DNA of 64,000 bases, taken from NCBI RefSeq assembly GCF_002483225.1, contig NZ_DLHL01000011.1, positions 396,253-460,252 of the forward strand. The letters run 5' to 3'. Of the stretch, positions 51,299 to 61,194 are shown one piece after another. The DNA comes from Gemmatimonas sp. UBA7669 (GTDB taxonomy: Bacteria; Gemmatimonadota; Gemmatimonadetes; Gemmatimonadales; Gemmatimonadaceae). The notes beneath the pieces were generated by a model. The model did no database searches and was not told the DNA's origin. It saw nothing but the letters and a program-made list of their open reading frames with translations. Both the position numbers and the translations under genes were made by a program. The first letter of the stretch is position 1. Every line of letters starts with the position of its first letter.

Positions 51299-52984
51299 AT
51301 GACAGCACCCAACAAGGTCGTGCCTTCCGACATCGAGATCGCCCAGCAGGCCCGCATGCGGCATATCCGCGACGTCGCCGCCGAGTTGGGGCTCGGGGAA
51401 GACGACATCGACCTGTACGGGAAGTACAAGGCCAAGCTGCCGCTGGAGTTGGCCTCGCAGCCGGCCAAGGGGCGTCTGGTGCTGGTTACGGCCATCAATC
51501 CCACACCGGCCGGTGAAGGCAAAAGCACCGTGAGCGTTGGCCTCTCACAGGCGTTCCGCCGACTGGGACACAATGCCGTGCTCTGTATGCGTGAACCCAG
51601 TCTCGGGCCCGTCTTTGGCGTCAAGGGCGGCGCGGCGGGCGGTGGCTATTCGCAGGTGCTGCCCATGGACGACATCAACCTGCATTTCACCGGCGACTTC
51701 CATGCCATAGCCAGCGCCCACGCGCTGCTCTCGGCGCTGGTGGACAACCAGTTCTATCACGGCAATGCGCTGGGGCTCAATCCCAAGGCCGTGACCTGGC
51801 CGCGCACCATCGACATGAATGACCGCTCTCTGCGCAGCGCCATCATTGGCGTGGGCGCCGGCAACGGCACCATGCGCGAAGAGCGCTGGGTCATCATTCC
51901 TGCCAGCGAGATCATGGCCATTCTCGCGCTGGCGAGCAGCCGCGAAGATCTCGAGCGGCGCCTGGGTGAGATCGTGGTGGGCACGACGAGTGGCAAGGAC
52001 AAGACCCCCGTGCGCGCGCGCGACTTCAAGGCCACGGGCGCCATGTCGCTCCTGCTCAAGGATGCGCTGCGTCCCAATCTCGTGCAGACGCTCGAAGGCG
52101 GGCCAGCCATTCTGCACTGCGGCCCGTTTGGCAACATCGCGCACGGCTGCAACTCGTTGGTGGCCACACGCGCCGGGCTCGCACTGGGCGACATCGTGGT
52201 CACTGAGGCGGGCTTTGGCAGCGACCTGGGCGCCGAGAAGTTCTTCGACATCAAGTGCCGCTTTGGGGAGCTCAACCCGGAAGCCGCGGTACTGGTGGCC
52301 ACGGTGCGTTCGCTCAAGATGCAGGGCGGTGTGCCCAAGACGCAGCTCAACGAGGAGAACGTGGCCGCCCTGGAACGTGGCCTGCCGCATGTGGCGCATC
52401 ACGTGCGCAACGTGCAGCAGTTCGGCGTGCCGGTGGTGGTGGCCATCAACCGTCGGCTGTCCGACACCGACGCCGAACTGCGCATGGTCCGCGAGTATGT
52501 GGAAGGACTGGGTGTGCCGGTGGCCCTGTGCGATGTGTGGGCCGAGGGCGGTGCGGGCGGCGAGCAGTTGGCGCGCGAGGTGCTCACGCTGTTGGATCGC
52601 CGCACGGCCCGATATGCGCCGCTCTACGACACCGCACTGCCCATTCGCGACAAGGTGCGTACCGTGGCACAGAAAGTGTACGGCGCCGACGGCGTGGACT
52701 TCTCGCCCGCGGCCGACAAGGCCATCGACTGGCTGGAGACCAACGGCATGGCCAACACGCCGGTGTGCATGGCCAAGACGCAGTACTCCCTCACCGACGA
52801 CCCCACGAAGCTCAACGTGCCCACGGGCTTCCGTATCACGGTCAACGAGGTGTACGGATCAGCGGGTGCCGGCTTCGTGGTGGCCAAGTGCGGCGACATC
52901 ATGACCATGCCGGGTCTGGCCAAGGTGCCGGCGGCCGAGGGCATGCGGCTTCGGCCGGACGGGACGATCGAGGGTTTGAGTTAG
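51299..52984 (+). CDS. fhs: formate--tetrahydrofolate ligase
   Basis: A 561-residue enzyme making 10-formyl-THF from formate, THF and ATP, feeding purine synthesis and fMet-tRNA. The P-loop TPAGEGKST is at residues 69-77. The remaining family blocks are unmistakable: MREPSLGPVFGVKGGAAGGG, the HFTGDFHAIASAHALLSALV segment with its double residues, FDIKCR, and a late GAGFVVAKCGDIMTMPGL. Full family length. Its 3' end overlaps the convergent PLP-enzyme gene by 86 bp. Confidence 0.95.
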   Translation: MTAPNKVVPSDIEIAQQARMRHIRDVAAELGLGEDDIDLYGKYKAKLPLELASQPAKGRLVLVTAINPTPAGEGKSTVSVGLSQAFRRLGHNAVLCMREPSLGPVFGVKGGAAGGGYSQVLPMDDINLHFTGDFHAIASAHALLSALVDNQFYHGNALGLNPKAVTWPRTIDMNDRSLRSAIIGVGAGNGTMREERWVIIPASEIMAILALASSREDLERRLGEIVVGTTSGKDKTPVRARDFKATGAMSLLLKDALRPNLVQTLEGGPAILHCGPFGNIAHGCNSLVATRAGLALGDIVVTEAGFGSDLGAEKFFDIKCRFGELNPEAAVLVATVRSLKMQGGVPKTQLNEENVAALERGLPHVAHHVRNVQQFGVPVVVAINRRLSDTDAELRMVREYVEGLGVPVALCDVWAEGGAGGEQLAREVLTLLDRRTARYAPLYDTALPIRDKVRTVAQKVYGADGVDFSPAADKAIDWLETNGMANTPVCMAKTQYSLTDDPTKLNVPTGFRITVNEVYGSAGAGFVVAKCGDIMTMPGLAKVPAAEGMRLRPDGTIEGLS

Positions 52985-54158
52985 GCGATGCCTTGGCCGC
53001 CGCATCGAGCGCCCGCGTGACATCCCGCACGAGATCGCCCGCGTCTTCGATGCCCACACTGAGACGCAGCAGCCCGTCGGTGATTCCCGCCGCCGCACGG
53101 GCTTCGGGTGCCATGGACGCGTGTGTCATGGTAGCGGGATGGGCGACGAGACTTTCCACGCCACCCAGTGATTCGGCCAGCGTGAAACACTCGAGCGCCG
53201 TGGCAACAATGCGTGCCGCTTCGTAGCCGCCACGCAGCGTCACCCCGATCATGGCGCCAAAGCCATCCTGCTGGCGGCGCGCAATGGCGTGCCCCGGATG
53301 CGACGCGAGGCCCGGGTAGTACACCGTCTCCACCGCCTCGTGTTGTGCCAGTCGCGCCACGATGGCGTCGGCATTCTCCTCGTGCAGGGCAAGACGGGGG
53401 TGCAGAGTGCGCAGACCACGCAGCGTGAGATAGCTGTCGAATGGTGCGCCGGTTACGCCGAGACAGTTGGCCCAGAATCCGAGCTGCTCGAGCAGCACGG
53501 CATCACGCGCCACCACCGCACCGCCCACCACGTCACTGTGGCCATTGAGATACTTGGTGGTGGAGTGCACCACGACATCGGACCCCAACGAGAGCGGACG
53601 CTGGCGGGCTGGCGAAAGGAAGGTGTTGTCAGCCACCGCGACGGCGCCCACGGCCTGCGCCGCACCACAGACGACCCGCAGATCGGTGATGCGCAGCAGC
53701 GGGTTGCTGGGCGTTTCGATCCACACCAGATCCGGCTGTGCCTCGCGTATCCGTTCCCCCACCTCGGGCGCGGTGAGATCGACGAGGTCGAGTGTGAAGT
53801 GGCCCCGCTGCGAGAGCGAGTGCAGCAGTCGCCACGTACCGCCGTAACAGTCGTGCGCACAGAGCACGCGGCCACCGGTGGGCACGAGCTGCAGCACCAG
53901 CGCAATGGCGCTCATGCCACTCGACGTGATGATCGCGCCGGCGCCCCCTTCGAGATCGGCGATGGCATCCGCCAGCAGCGAGCGCGTGGGGTTGCCACTG
54001 CGGGTGTAGTCGAAGGGGCGCGGCGCGGCAAAGCCCGCGAACGAGAAGTTCGACGACAGGTGAATGGGCGGCACCACCGCGCCATGGGCAACATCACGAT
54101 CGATGCCCGCCCGCACGGCACGGGTGCGCGGGGCACGAAACGTCGACACTTCGGACAT
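52899..54158 (-). CDS. transsulfuration-family PLP enzyme (cystathionine gamma-synthase/lyase-like)
   Basis: A 419-residue Cys/Met-metabolism PLP enzyme from the ATG at 54158. The family blocks are HLSSNFSFAGF, FDYTRSGNPTRSLLADAIADL, ITSSGMSAIALVL, DLVWIETPSNPLL, then the PLP Lys in VVHSTTKYLNGHSDVVGGAV. The SAM-II riboswitch in its leader says it acts in methionine synthesis, most likely as cystathionine gamma-synthase or O-acetylhomoserine sulfhydrylase; the two are hard to separate by eye. The last ~27 residues are Pro/Arg-rich and antisense to the end of the folate gene. Confidence 0.88.
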   Translation of the reverse strand: MSEVSTFRAPRTRAVRAGIDRDVAHGAVVPPIHLSSNFSFAGFAAPRPFDYTRSGNPTRSLLADAIADLEGGAGAIITSSGMSAIALVLQLVPTGGRVLCAHDCYGGTWRLLHSLSQRGHFTLDLVDLTAPEVGERIREAQPDLVWIETPSNPLLRITDLRVVCGAAQAVGAVAVADNTFLSPARQRPLSLGSDVVVHSTTKYLNGHSDVVGGAVVARDAVLLEQLGFWANCLGVTGAPFDSYLTLRGLRTLHPRLALHEENADAIVARLAQHEAVETVYYPGLASHPGHAIARRQQDGFGAMIGVTLRGGYEAARIVATALECFTLAESLGGVESLVAHPATMTHASMAPEARAAAGITDGLLRLSVGIEDAGDLVRDVTRALDAAAKASPNSNPRSSRPAEAACPRPPAPWPDPAWS

Positions 54159-54198
54159 GGAACACCTCGGAGAGCGGGAGTGGCATGCACGAGGTGAC

Positions 54199-54236
54199 CA
54201 AAACAGAAACGCCCGGACGATGCGCCGCCGGGCGTG
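54199..54236 (-). terminator. expression-platform terminator of the SAM-II riboswitch
   Basis: Minus-strand stem ACGCCCGG (54235-54228) with CCGGGCGT (54216-54209) followed by TTCTGTTTT. It lies directly after the riboswitch aptamer and 41 bp before the start codon, as expected for transcription attenuation in methionine excess. Confidence 0.75.
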
Positions 54237-54239
54237 TTT

Positions 54240-54289
54240 GCGTTTTAGCACCTTGTTTTACGTGGCGGCAATAGCGGCAAATCACCACG
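54240..54289 (-). promoter_or_regulatory. SAM-II riboswitch
   Basis: The minus-strand RNA reads GTGGTGATTTGCCGC, then TATTGCCGCCACGTAAAA, then AAGGTGCTAAAACG. This follows the SAM-II pattern: P1 stem GTGG/CCAC, the conserved TGATTT and ATTGC loops, the GTAAAA linker, and the GCTAAAA pseudoknot strand. It lies in the leader of a methionine-pathway PLP enzyme, between a promoter and a terminator, which fits the known use of this class. Confidence 0.85.
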
Positions 54290-54322
54290 GACGGCTGCTG
54301 CAGGACCTTCGGTTGTCTGTGT

Positions 54323-54351
54323 ACCCTATCGCGATCGCAGAGTGGTGTCAA
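54323..54351 (-). promoter_or_regulatory. sigma70-type promoter for the riboswitch-controlled gene
   Basis: Minus-strand TTGACA (54351-54346), 17-bp spacer, TAGGGT (54328-54323). Transcription should start near 54316, about 27 nt before the aptamer. The -35 is perfect and the -10 matches three or four of six bases. Confidence 0.65.
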
Positions 54352-54429
54352 GCGTGCCGCACGTCGCGGCGCTTGACGAATGGCCACATGTGGCGTTAGG
54401 CATTGAATCATGATCGAACCCTCGCGCCG

Positions 54430-54583
54430 CACCTCACCGATGCCTCCGGCCCATGTGGTCGGGTGTTGTCCCTGTCGTCTGCATGACCATGCAGCACGCG
54501 GCAGGGCTCTGCCGGTGATGCGCCAGCAGGTGAGCATCGGCATGACGCGCTGAACGCGCGTTCCCCGTTTCACTTGTGTGTGC
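54430..54583 (+). other. structured leader of unknown class before a terminator
   Basis: The plus strand holds several local stems (CGGCAG/CTGCCG; GATGC/GCATC; ACGCG/CGCGCGT) immediately before an intrinsic terminator and upstream of the DsbD-alpha/TlpA gene pair. The arrangement resembles a riboswitch or attenuator leader, but the sequence does not match TPP, cobalamin, glycine, SAM or c-di-GMP classes as I know them. Confidence 0.4.
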
Positions 54584-54619
54584 ACGCCCGCCCCTGCTCA
54601 GGGGTGGGCGTTTTGCTTT
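54584..54619 (+). terminator. intrinsic terminator upstream of the DsbD-alpha gene
   Basis: Stem ACGCCC, G, CCCCTG with CAGGGG, T, GGGCGT followed by TTTTGCTTT. With no plus-strand gene just upstream, it probably attenuates the gene starting at 54688 or ends a small RNA. Confidence 0.7.
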
Positions 54620-54687
54620 CTGGCCGTTCATCGCGCGATGAACCGCTACACCCCTGAGCGTCGTTTTTCACTTCGCCAGGATCTCGT

Positions 54688-55203
54688 ATGTCTCTTCGTC
54701 TGCTCGCGCTCGGTCTCACCCTTCCCCTGTCGCTGGACGCGGCACTCGCGGCGGGCGCCCTCGCCTCACCTTCGCGCACTCGCGCCGCCGGACATCCGCG
54801 TCAGGGGCCCACCGTGCGATGGGACGCCACACACACGGCGGCCGTGCACGACACCACCGTCGCTCGGCTCACGCTGCACATCGATGCGGGTTGGCACGTG
54901 TACGCGCTCACGCAGGAACCCAGTGGTCCCTACCCGCTGCGCATCCGCAGTAGCGAGGACAGCGGGTGGCAACTGCGTGGCGCACCGCGCGGTCCTGCGC
55001 CGGAGCGGCAACAGACCTCGGTGTTTGGCATCCCCGTGGAGTGGTACAACAGTGGCGCCGTGATTCTCGTGCCACTCGAACGGCACGGGCGCACGCTTTT
55101 CCGTCGGGCGCCCCGTCTGGCCGTGCGCTATCAGGCCTGCAGCGCCACACTCTGCCTGCCACCCACCCAGGTCGAAGTGCTGTCCACGGAGGTGGCACGA
55201 TGA
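54688..55203 (+). CDS. DsbD-alpha-like exported protein
   Basis: A 171-residue protein with a signal peptide ending near ALAAG. The mature part is a single immunoglobulin-like DsbD N-terminal domain: LTLHIDAGWHVYALTQEPSGPYPL, then a late VRYQACSATLCLPPTQVEV where Cys-x-x-x-x-x-Cys matches the redox Cys pair (CSATLC) of the DsbD alpha domain. It probably accepts electrons in a periplasmic disulfide-reduction relay. The next gene overlaps it as ATGA. Confidence 0.85.
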   Translation: MSLRLLALGLTLPLSLDAALAAGALASPSRTRAAGHPRQGPTVRWDATHTAAVHDTTVARLTLHIDAGWHVYALTQEPSGPYPLRIRSSEDSGWQLRGAPRGPAPERQQTSVFGIPVEWYNSGAVILVPLERHGRTLFRRAPRLAVRYQACSATLCLPPTQVEVLSTEVAR

Positions 55204-56519
55204 GCCGTCGTCCACTCACCCGCACGATGTTTCTGCTGGCCACGAGTCTGCTCAGCGTGGCGCCGCTGCTGGCCGCACGCCTCGCGCATGGGCAATCTGC
55301 CCCGGCATCTGCGGCGCCCACGACGCAAACGCAGCGCAACCGCTGGCAGGCCGTGCTGCACTACGACTCGCTGCAGGTGCCGTTCACGTTTGCCTGGTCT
55401 GGGCCGGCCACACAACCGGTGCTCGCGCTTTACAACGGCGTCGATTCCATCATCTCCACACGCGTCGTCCGCGCTGGCGATTCCGTCGTGGTGCACTTTG
55501 ACCATCTGGCGGCGCTGCTGCGCGGCGTGATCACGGGCGGTTCGCCAGGTGACTCTCGCGGCCGCGCCTTTGCCGGCTGGTGGGTGACGCCACGTCGAGG
55601 TGATTCGGTGCGAGTGACGGCCGAGCCGCAGTCGTCGGCACCCGTGCAGGCCGACGCCAATGCCACACAGCGCACAGCACCAGACGTCCACGGTACCTGG
55701 TTGCTGCCCGTGTCCTCAGCCAAGGGCGAGAATGCCTGGCGGCTGGTGGTGACGCAGCAGGGTGCCGAGGTCACGGCCACCGTGCTGCGAGTGGACGGTG
55801 ACGCCGGCGCGCATGTCGGCCGTTGGCAGGATTCCGTCTTTCGTCTTTCGCACTTCGATGGCACGCGTCCTGGCGTGCTCGAATTGCGCCCGCACTCAGA
55901 TGGTGCACTGCATGTGACGCAGCGTTCGCCGCGTGGACCGGCCCGTGTGTATGTCGCCTGGCGTGAAGCCGAACGGGTGGCGCGTGGCCTTGAGGCACCA
56001 GCCGATGTGCGCACCTTCACTGGCGTGCGGGATTCCACGGCGCGCTTCACGTTCGACTTCCCCGACGTGGAGGGACGACGTGTCAGCGATCGCGACGCGC
56101 GCTTTGCGGGCAAGGTGGTGGTGGTGAATGTCACCGGCACCTGGTGCCCCAACTGCCACGACGAGGCACCCTTCCTCACGGCGCTGTACGCCGAGTATGG
56201 GGCACGTGGCCTCGAGGTGGTCGCCCTGGATTTCGAGGACGCCGAGGAGCTGCAGGATCTGGCGCGGGTGCGGGCCTTTGTCCGGCGGTATGGCGTGACC
56301 TATCCGTATCTCATTGCCGGCACACCACGCGAGGTGGCAGCGCGCATTCCGTTGGCGGTGAATCTGAACACCTGGCCGGCGACGTTCTTCCTCGGACGTG
56401 ATGGCCGGGTCCGCGCGGTGCGCACCGGGTTTGCGGCCAAGTCCAGTGGCCCACACCACGACGCCATGGTGGCCGACTACCGCGCCATCGTGGAGCGTCT
56501 GCTGGCGGAGGGGCGTTAG
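55200..56519 (+). CDS. exported thioredoxin-like (TlpA/ResA-type) protein
   Basis: A 439-residue protein with a signal peptide ending near AHGQS. Residues ~25-285 are a beta-rich region of unknown role, and ~300-439 a TlpA/ResA thioredoxin fold: VVVVNVTGTWCPNCHDEAPF with the WCxxC pair, GLEVVALDFE, and the cis-Pro site in NTWPATFFLGRDG. It probably reduces disulfides in exported proteins together with the coupled DsbD-alpha gene. Confidence 0.87.
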   Translation: MSRRPLTRTMFLLATSLLSVAPLLAARLAHGQSAPASAAPTTQTQRNRWQAVLHYDSLQVPFTFAWSGPATQPVLALYNGVDSIISTRVVRAGDSVVVHFDHLAALLRGVITGGSPGDSRGRAFAGWWVTPRRGDSVRVTAEPQSSAPVQADANATQRTAPDVHGTWLLPVSSAKGENAWRLVVTQQGAEVTATVLRVDGDAGAHVGRWQDSVFRLSHFDGTRPGVLELRPHSDGALHVTQRSPRGPARVYVAWREAERVARGLEAPADVRTFTGVRDSTARFTFDFPDVEGRRVSDRDARFAGKVVVVNVTGTWCPNCHDEAPFLTALYAEYGARGLEVVALDFEDAEELQDLARVRAFVRRYGVTYPYLIAGTPREVAARIPLAVNLNTWPATFFLGRDGRVRAVRTGFAAKSSGPHHDAMVADYRAIVERLLAEGR

Positions 56520-56531
56520 CCGCGCGTCAGC

Positions 56532-56948
56532 TCAGGGCGCGGCGTACAACACGAACTGCGTGCAGCGAAACAGCGCCAGCGTCTTGCCCGTTTCTGCGTG
56601 TGTCACCGTGGCGTCCCACACCTGGGTGCTGCGCCCGCCGTGCACCAGCGTGGCGGTGCAGGTCAGCGTGCCATCGCGCGTGGTGCCCAGGAAATTGGAC
56701 TTGAGCTCGACGGTGGTGTAGCCTGCCGCGCCCTCGGGCAGTGAGGCGTTGCAGCCGAAGCCGGCACAGGTGTCCGCAAGTGTCACCACCGACCCGGCAT
56801 GCAGATAGCCGTTGGGCGCCATGAACTCGGCGCGCACGGCCATGCGGCCATCCACACGACCATGCTCAACACGTGTGAAATGAATGCCAAGGTGCCCGGG
56901 GAAGTGGCCCTCGGCGCGTGCGTTGGCCTGCGCAACCGTCATGCTCAT
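56532..56948 (-). CDS. PaaI-family hotdog thioesterase
   Basis: A 138-residue hotdog-fold protein: FTRVEHGRVDGRMAVRAEFM, HAGSVVTLADTCAGFGCN (the catalytic-Asp/Gly helix), and VELKSNFLGTTRDG. PaaI-like enzymes cleave acyl-CoA thioesters; substrate unknown. The gene ends a minus-strand unit of the RhlE-like helicase and YigZ. Confidence 0.85.
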   Translation of the reverse strand: MSMTVAQANARAEGHFPGHLGIHFTRVEHGRVDGRMAVRAEFMAPNGYLHAGSVVTLADTCAGFGCNASLPEGAAGYTTVELKSNFLGTTRDGTLTCTATLVHGGRSTQVWDATVTHAETGKTLALFRCTQFVLYAAP

Positions 56949-56973
56949 GTATGTGCTCCGCGACGCGACCGTA

Positions 56974-57633
56974 TCACGTCGGTGATTCAGCGTTCACTTC
57001 ACGCGGCTGCACCGCGCCGCGCGTGAGATTGCCAATGTGGTTGCTGAGCACGGGCAGGTCCACACGCGGCAGCCGCAGCACAAACTGCGCCTCCACACCA
57101 AAGTCCTGCTGCAGCACCTCGGCGTTGACCTCGGGCAGCAGTTGTTGCACCGCGCCCACATGCATGTAGCCCACGGCAAAGCTGACCGTGACCGTGTCCA
57201 CCCGCTCCTCGGTGGGCAGCGTGGCCAGGGCCTCCTGCACGGCGCCACCATACGCCTTCACCAGGCCGCCCGTACCCAGCTTGATGCCACCGTAGTAGCG
57301 CGTGACCACGGCGGCAATCTCCCCGACACCGCAGTGCTGCAGCACAGTCAGCATGGGACGCCCGGCCGTGCCGTGCGGCTCGCCGTCGTCACTCAAGCCT
57401 ATGCGATCGGTGCTCCCCGGCGCGCCTACCACATAGGCCCAGCAATTGTGCGTGGCGTCGGCAAACTCCGCATTCATGGCGCGAATGAAGGCCTGCGCGT
57501 CGTCCACCGTGCGCACGCGCGCAATGGTGCAGATGAAGCGACTGCGATCGATGACGGACTCCACCCGATGCCGGCCAATCGGCACCGGATAGCGCGCATC
57601 GGGAGCGCGCGCGTCAGGCACTGAGCCCGTCAT
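56974..57633 (-). CDS. yigZ: IMPACT (YigZ) family protein
   Basis: A 219-residue protein with the IMPACT N-terminal domain: SRFICTIARVRTVDDAQAFI, ATHNCWAYVVG, SDDGEPHGTAGRPML and VVTRYYGGIKLGTGGLVKAY. A C-terminal DUF1949-type domain follows (TVSFAVGYMHVGAVQQLLPE). Function in translation regulation is suggested in eukaryotes; the bacterial role is unclear. It follows the helicase gene by 15 bp. Confidence 0.9.
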   Translation of the reverse strand: MTGSVPDARAPDARYPVPIGRHRVESVIDRSRFICTIARVRTVDDAQAFIRAMNAEFADATHNCWAYVVGAPGSTDRIGLSDDGEPHGTAGRPMLTVLQHCGVGEIAAVVTRYYGGIKLGTGGLVKAYGGAVQEALATLPTEERVDTVTVSFAVGYMHVGAVQQLLPEVNAEVLQQDFGVEAQFVLRLPRVDLPVLSNHIGNLTRGAVQPREVNAESPT

Positions 57634-57648
57634 CGCTCGCTGGCCGAC

Positions 57649-59193
<1,545 letters not shown>

Positions 59194-59283
59194 TCGGGTC
59201 CTGATTCGGGTAAACCATAAACCTAATCAGTTCCGACACGCGGTGGGGACGAGTCAGCCCATTTCCTGCTGAAACGGCAGAAG

Positions 59284-61089
59284 TCAGCCCGTCGCGGCGA
59301 TCTCTTCACCCGGATTGATGAACTGATCGCGCTCGAGCTGATACTGCCGGTTGTACAGATCGCTGTAACGCCCGCCGAGTTTGAGCAGCTCCTGATGTGA
59401 ACCCCGCTCCACGATCTGCCCCTTCTCCAGCACGAGAATCTGATCGGCGCTGGTGATGGTGGAGAGCCGGTGGGCGATGACGAACGTCGTGCGTCCTGCA
59501 CGCAGACGACGCAGGCCTTCCTGGATGAGATGCTCGCTCTCCGAGTCGAGACTGGAGGTGGCTTCATCGAGAATGAGCACACGCGGGTCGGCGAGAATGG
59601 CGCGCGCGATAGCCACGCGCTGCCGCTGACCACCCGAGAGCTTCACACCGCGCTCGCCCACGATCGTGTCGTATTGTTGCGGGAAGCCCATGATGAAGTC
59701 GTGCGCGTTGGCGATCTTGGCCACGGCCATCACTTCCTCATCGGTGGCGCCGGGCTTGGTGAAGGCGATGTTGTCCTTGACCGTGCCGTCGAAAAGGAAG
59801 TTGTCCTGCATGACCACACCGAGGTGCCGGCGATAGTCGCGCAGCTTGAGATCACTGACCGCCGTACCGTCCACCAGAATGCGCCCCTTCTGCGGCTGCG
59901 CGAAGGCCATGATGAGCGAGATGAGTGTGCTCTTGCCGCTGCCACTCGATCCCACCAGCGCCGTGGTGGTGCCGGCCGGTGCCACGAAGCTCACGTGCTG
60001 CAGCACCGGCACGCCCTCCTCGTACTCGAAGGACACGTCGTCGAACTGCACGCGTCCCACCACCGAGGGCACGTCCTGCTTGCTGGCGTCTTCCTGATCT
60101 TCGGTGGCCATGTCACGCAGTTCACGAATGCGATCGAGTCCCGCAAAGGCTTCGGTGATCTGCGTGCCGATGCTGGCCACCTGCACCAGCGGCGCCGTCA
60201 CCATGGCAATGAAAATCACGAAGGTGATGAGACTGCCGAGCGTCATGCGGCCGGCAATCACGTCGGCGCCGCCCTGATACATGGTGATGACGCCAATTAC
60301 GCCGACCACCGCAAATCCCAGGGTGCCGGTGAGTGACGTTCCGGTGATGGTCTTGGCGATGTTGCGAAAGAGTCGCTGCACACCTTCACCGAACACGGCC
60401 TTCTCGCGTTCTTCGGCCGTGTACACCTTGATGAGCCGGATTCCACCGAGTGTTTCGGTGAGACGACCGGTCACTTCCGACTGGATGACACTGCGCTCGC
60501 GGAAGATCGGACGCAGGCGCTTGAAGGCGATGCTCATGCCGGCGCTGAATGCCACGAGCGGCACGACGGCCGCCAGCGTCATGCGCCAGTTGAGATAGAG
60601 CAGCACACCAAACGCGCCCAGCGCACTCAGTATGCCACCGGTGAGCTGAATAAGCCCCGTGCCGATGAGGTTGCGGATGCCTTCGGGGTCGGTCATGACA
60701 CGCGACACCAGCACACCGCTCTTGGTGCTGTCGAAGTAACGCACGGGCAGACGGATGAGATGCCCCTGCACTTCTTCACGCAGGCGGGCAATGGCCTGCT
60801 GCGCCGCCACGCTCACCACCTGCGAGAGCGCAAAGCCCGTGAGCGCCTGCACCAGCGTGGCGCCAAGGCCGGCCAGTGCAATCCAGCCCAGCAGACGCAC
60901 ATCGCGCGAGGGCAGCACCTCGTCGAGCACCATCTTGGTGGAGTACGGCAACACAAAACCACTGGCCCGACTGATGAGCATCAACACGAGGCCGATTCCG
61001 ACCGAGCGGCGGTGCGCCCACATCAGCGCCCGGGCTTCCCCCCAGGCGCGCTTGGTATCGTACTTCGGCTTGTTCTTGGGTGGGGTCAT
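59284..61089 (-). CDS. ABC exporter (MsbA-like), fused permease and ATPase
   Basis: A 601-residue half transporter. Residues ~30-320 form six helices (VGIGLVLMLISRASGFVLP onwards) and 350-590 the nucleotide-binding domain with Walker A GSSGSGKST, signature LSGGQRQRVAIARAIL and Walker B LILDEATSSLDS, H-loop VIAHRLST. It resembles MsbA-type lipid or drug exporters; it works as a homodimer. The substrate is not indicated. Confidence 0.9.
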   Translation of the reverse strand: MTPPKNKPKYDTKRAWGEARALMWAHRRSVGIGLVLMLISRASGFVLPYSTKMVLDEVLPSRDVRLLGWIALAGLGATLVQALTGFALSQVVSVAAQQAIARLREEVQGHLIRLPVRYFDSTKSGVLVSRVMTDPEGIRNLIGTGLIQLTGGILSALGAFGVLLYLNWRMTLAAVVPLVAFSAGMSIAFKRLRPIFRERSVIQSEVTGRLTETLGGIRLIKVYTAEEREKAVFGEGVQRLFRNIAKTITGTSLTGTLGFAVVGVIGVITMYQGGADVIAGRMTLGSLITFVIFIAMVTAPLVQVASIGTQITEAFAGLDRIRELRDMATEDQEDASKQDVPSVVGRVQFDDVSFEYEEGVPVLQHVSFVAPAGTTTALVGSSGSGKSTLISLIMAFAQPQKGRILVDGTAVSDLKLRDYRRHLGVVMQDNFLFDGTVKDNIAFTKPGATDEEVMAVAKIANAHDFIMGFPQQYDTIVGERGVKLSGGQRQRVAIARAILADPRVLILDEATSSLDSESEHLIQEGLRRLRAGRTTFVIAHRLSTITSADQILVLEKGQIVERGSHQELLKLGGRYSDLYNRQYQLERDQFINPGEEIAATG

Positions 61090-61194
61090 TACTGCAATGT
61101 AGCGTCCAGATAGAAACCCGTAGCGGCCCCGGTCGCTTCTCCTCCCCGGGCCCTGTATCTTTCAGGGACGTAGTGCCCTCACTTTCAGGAACGC

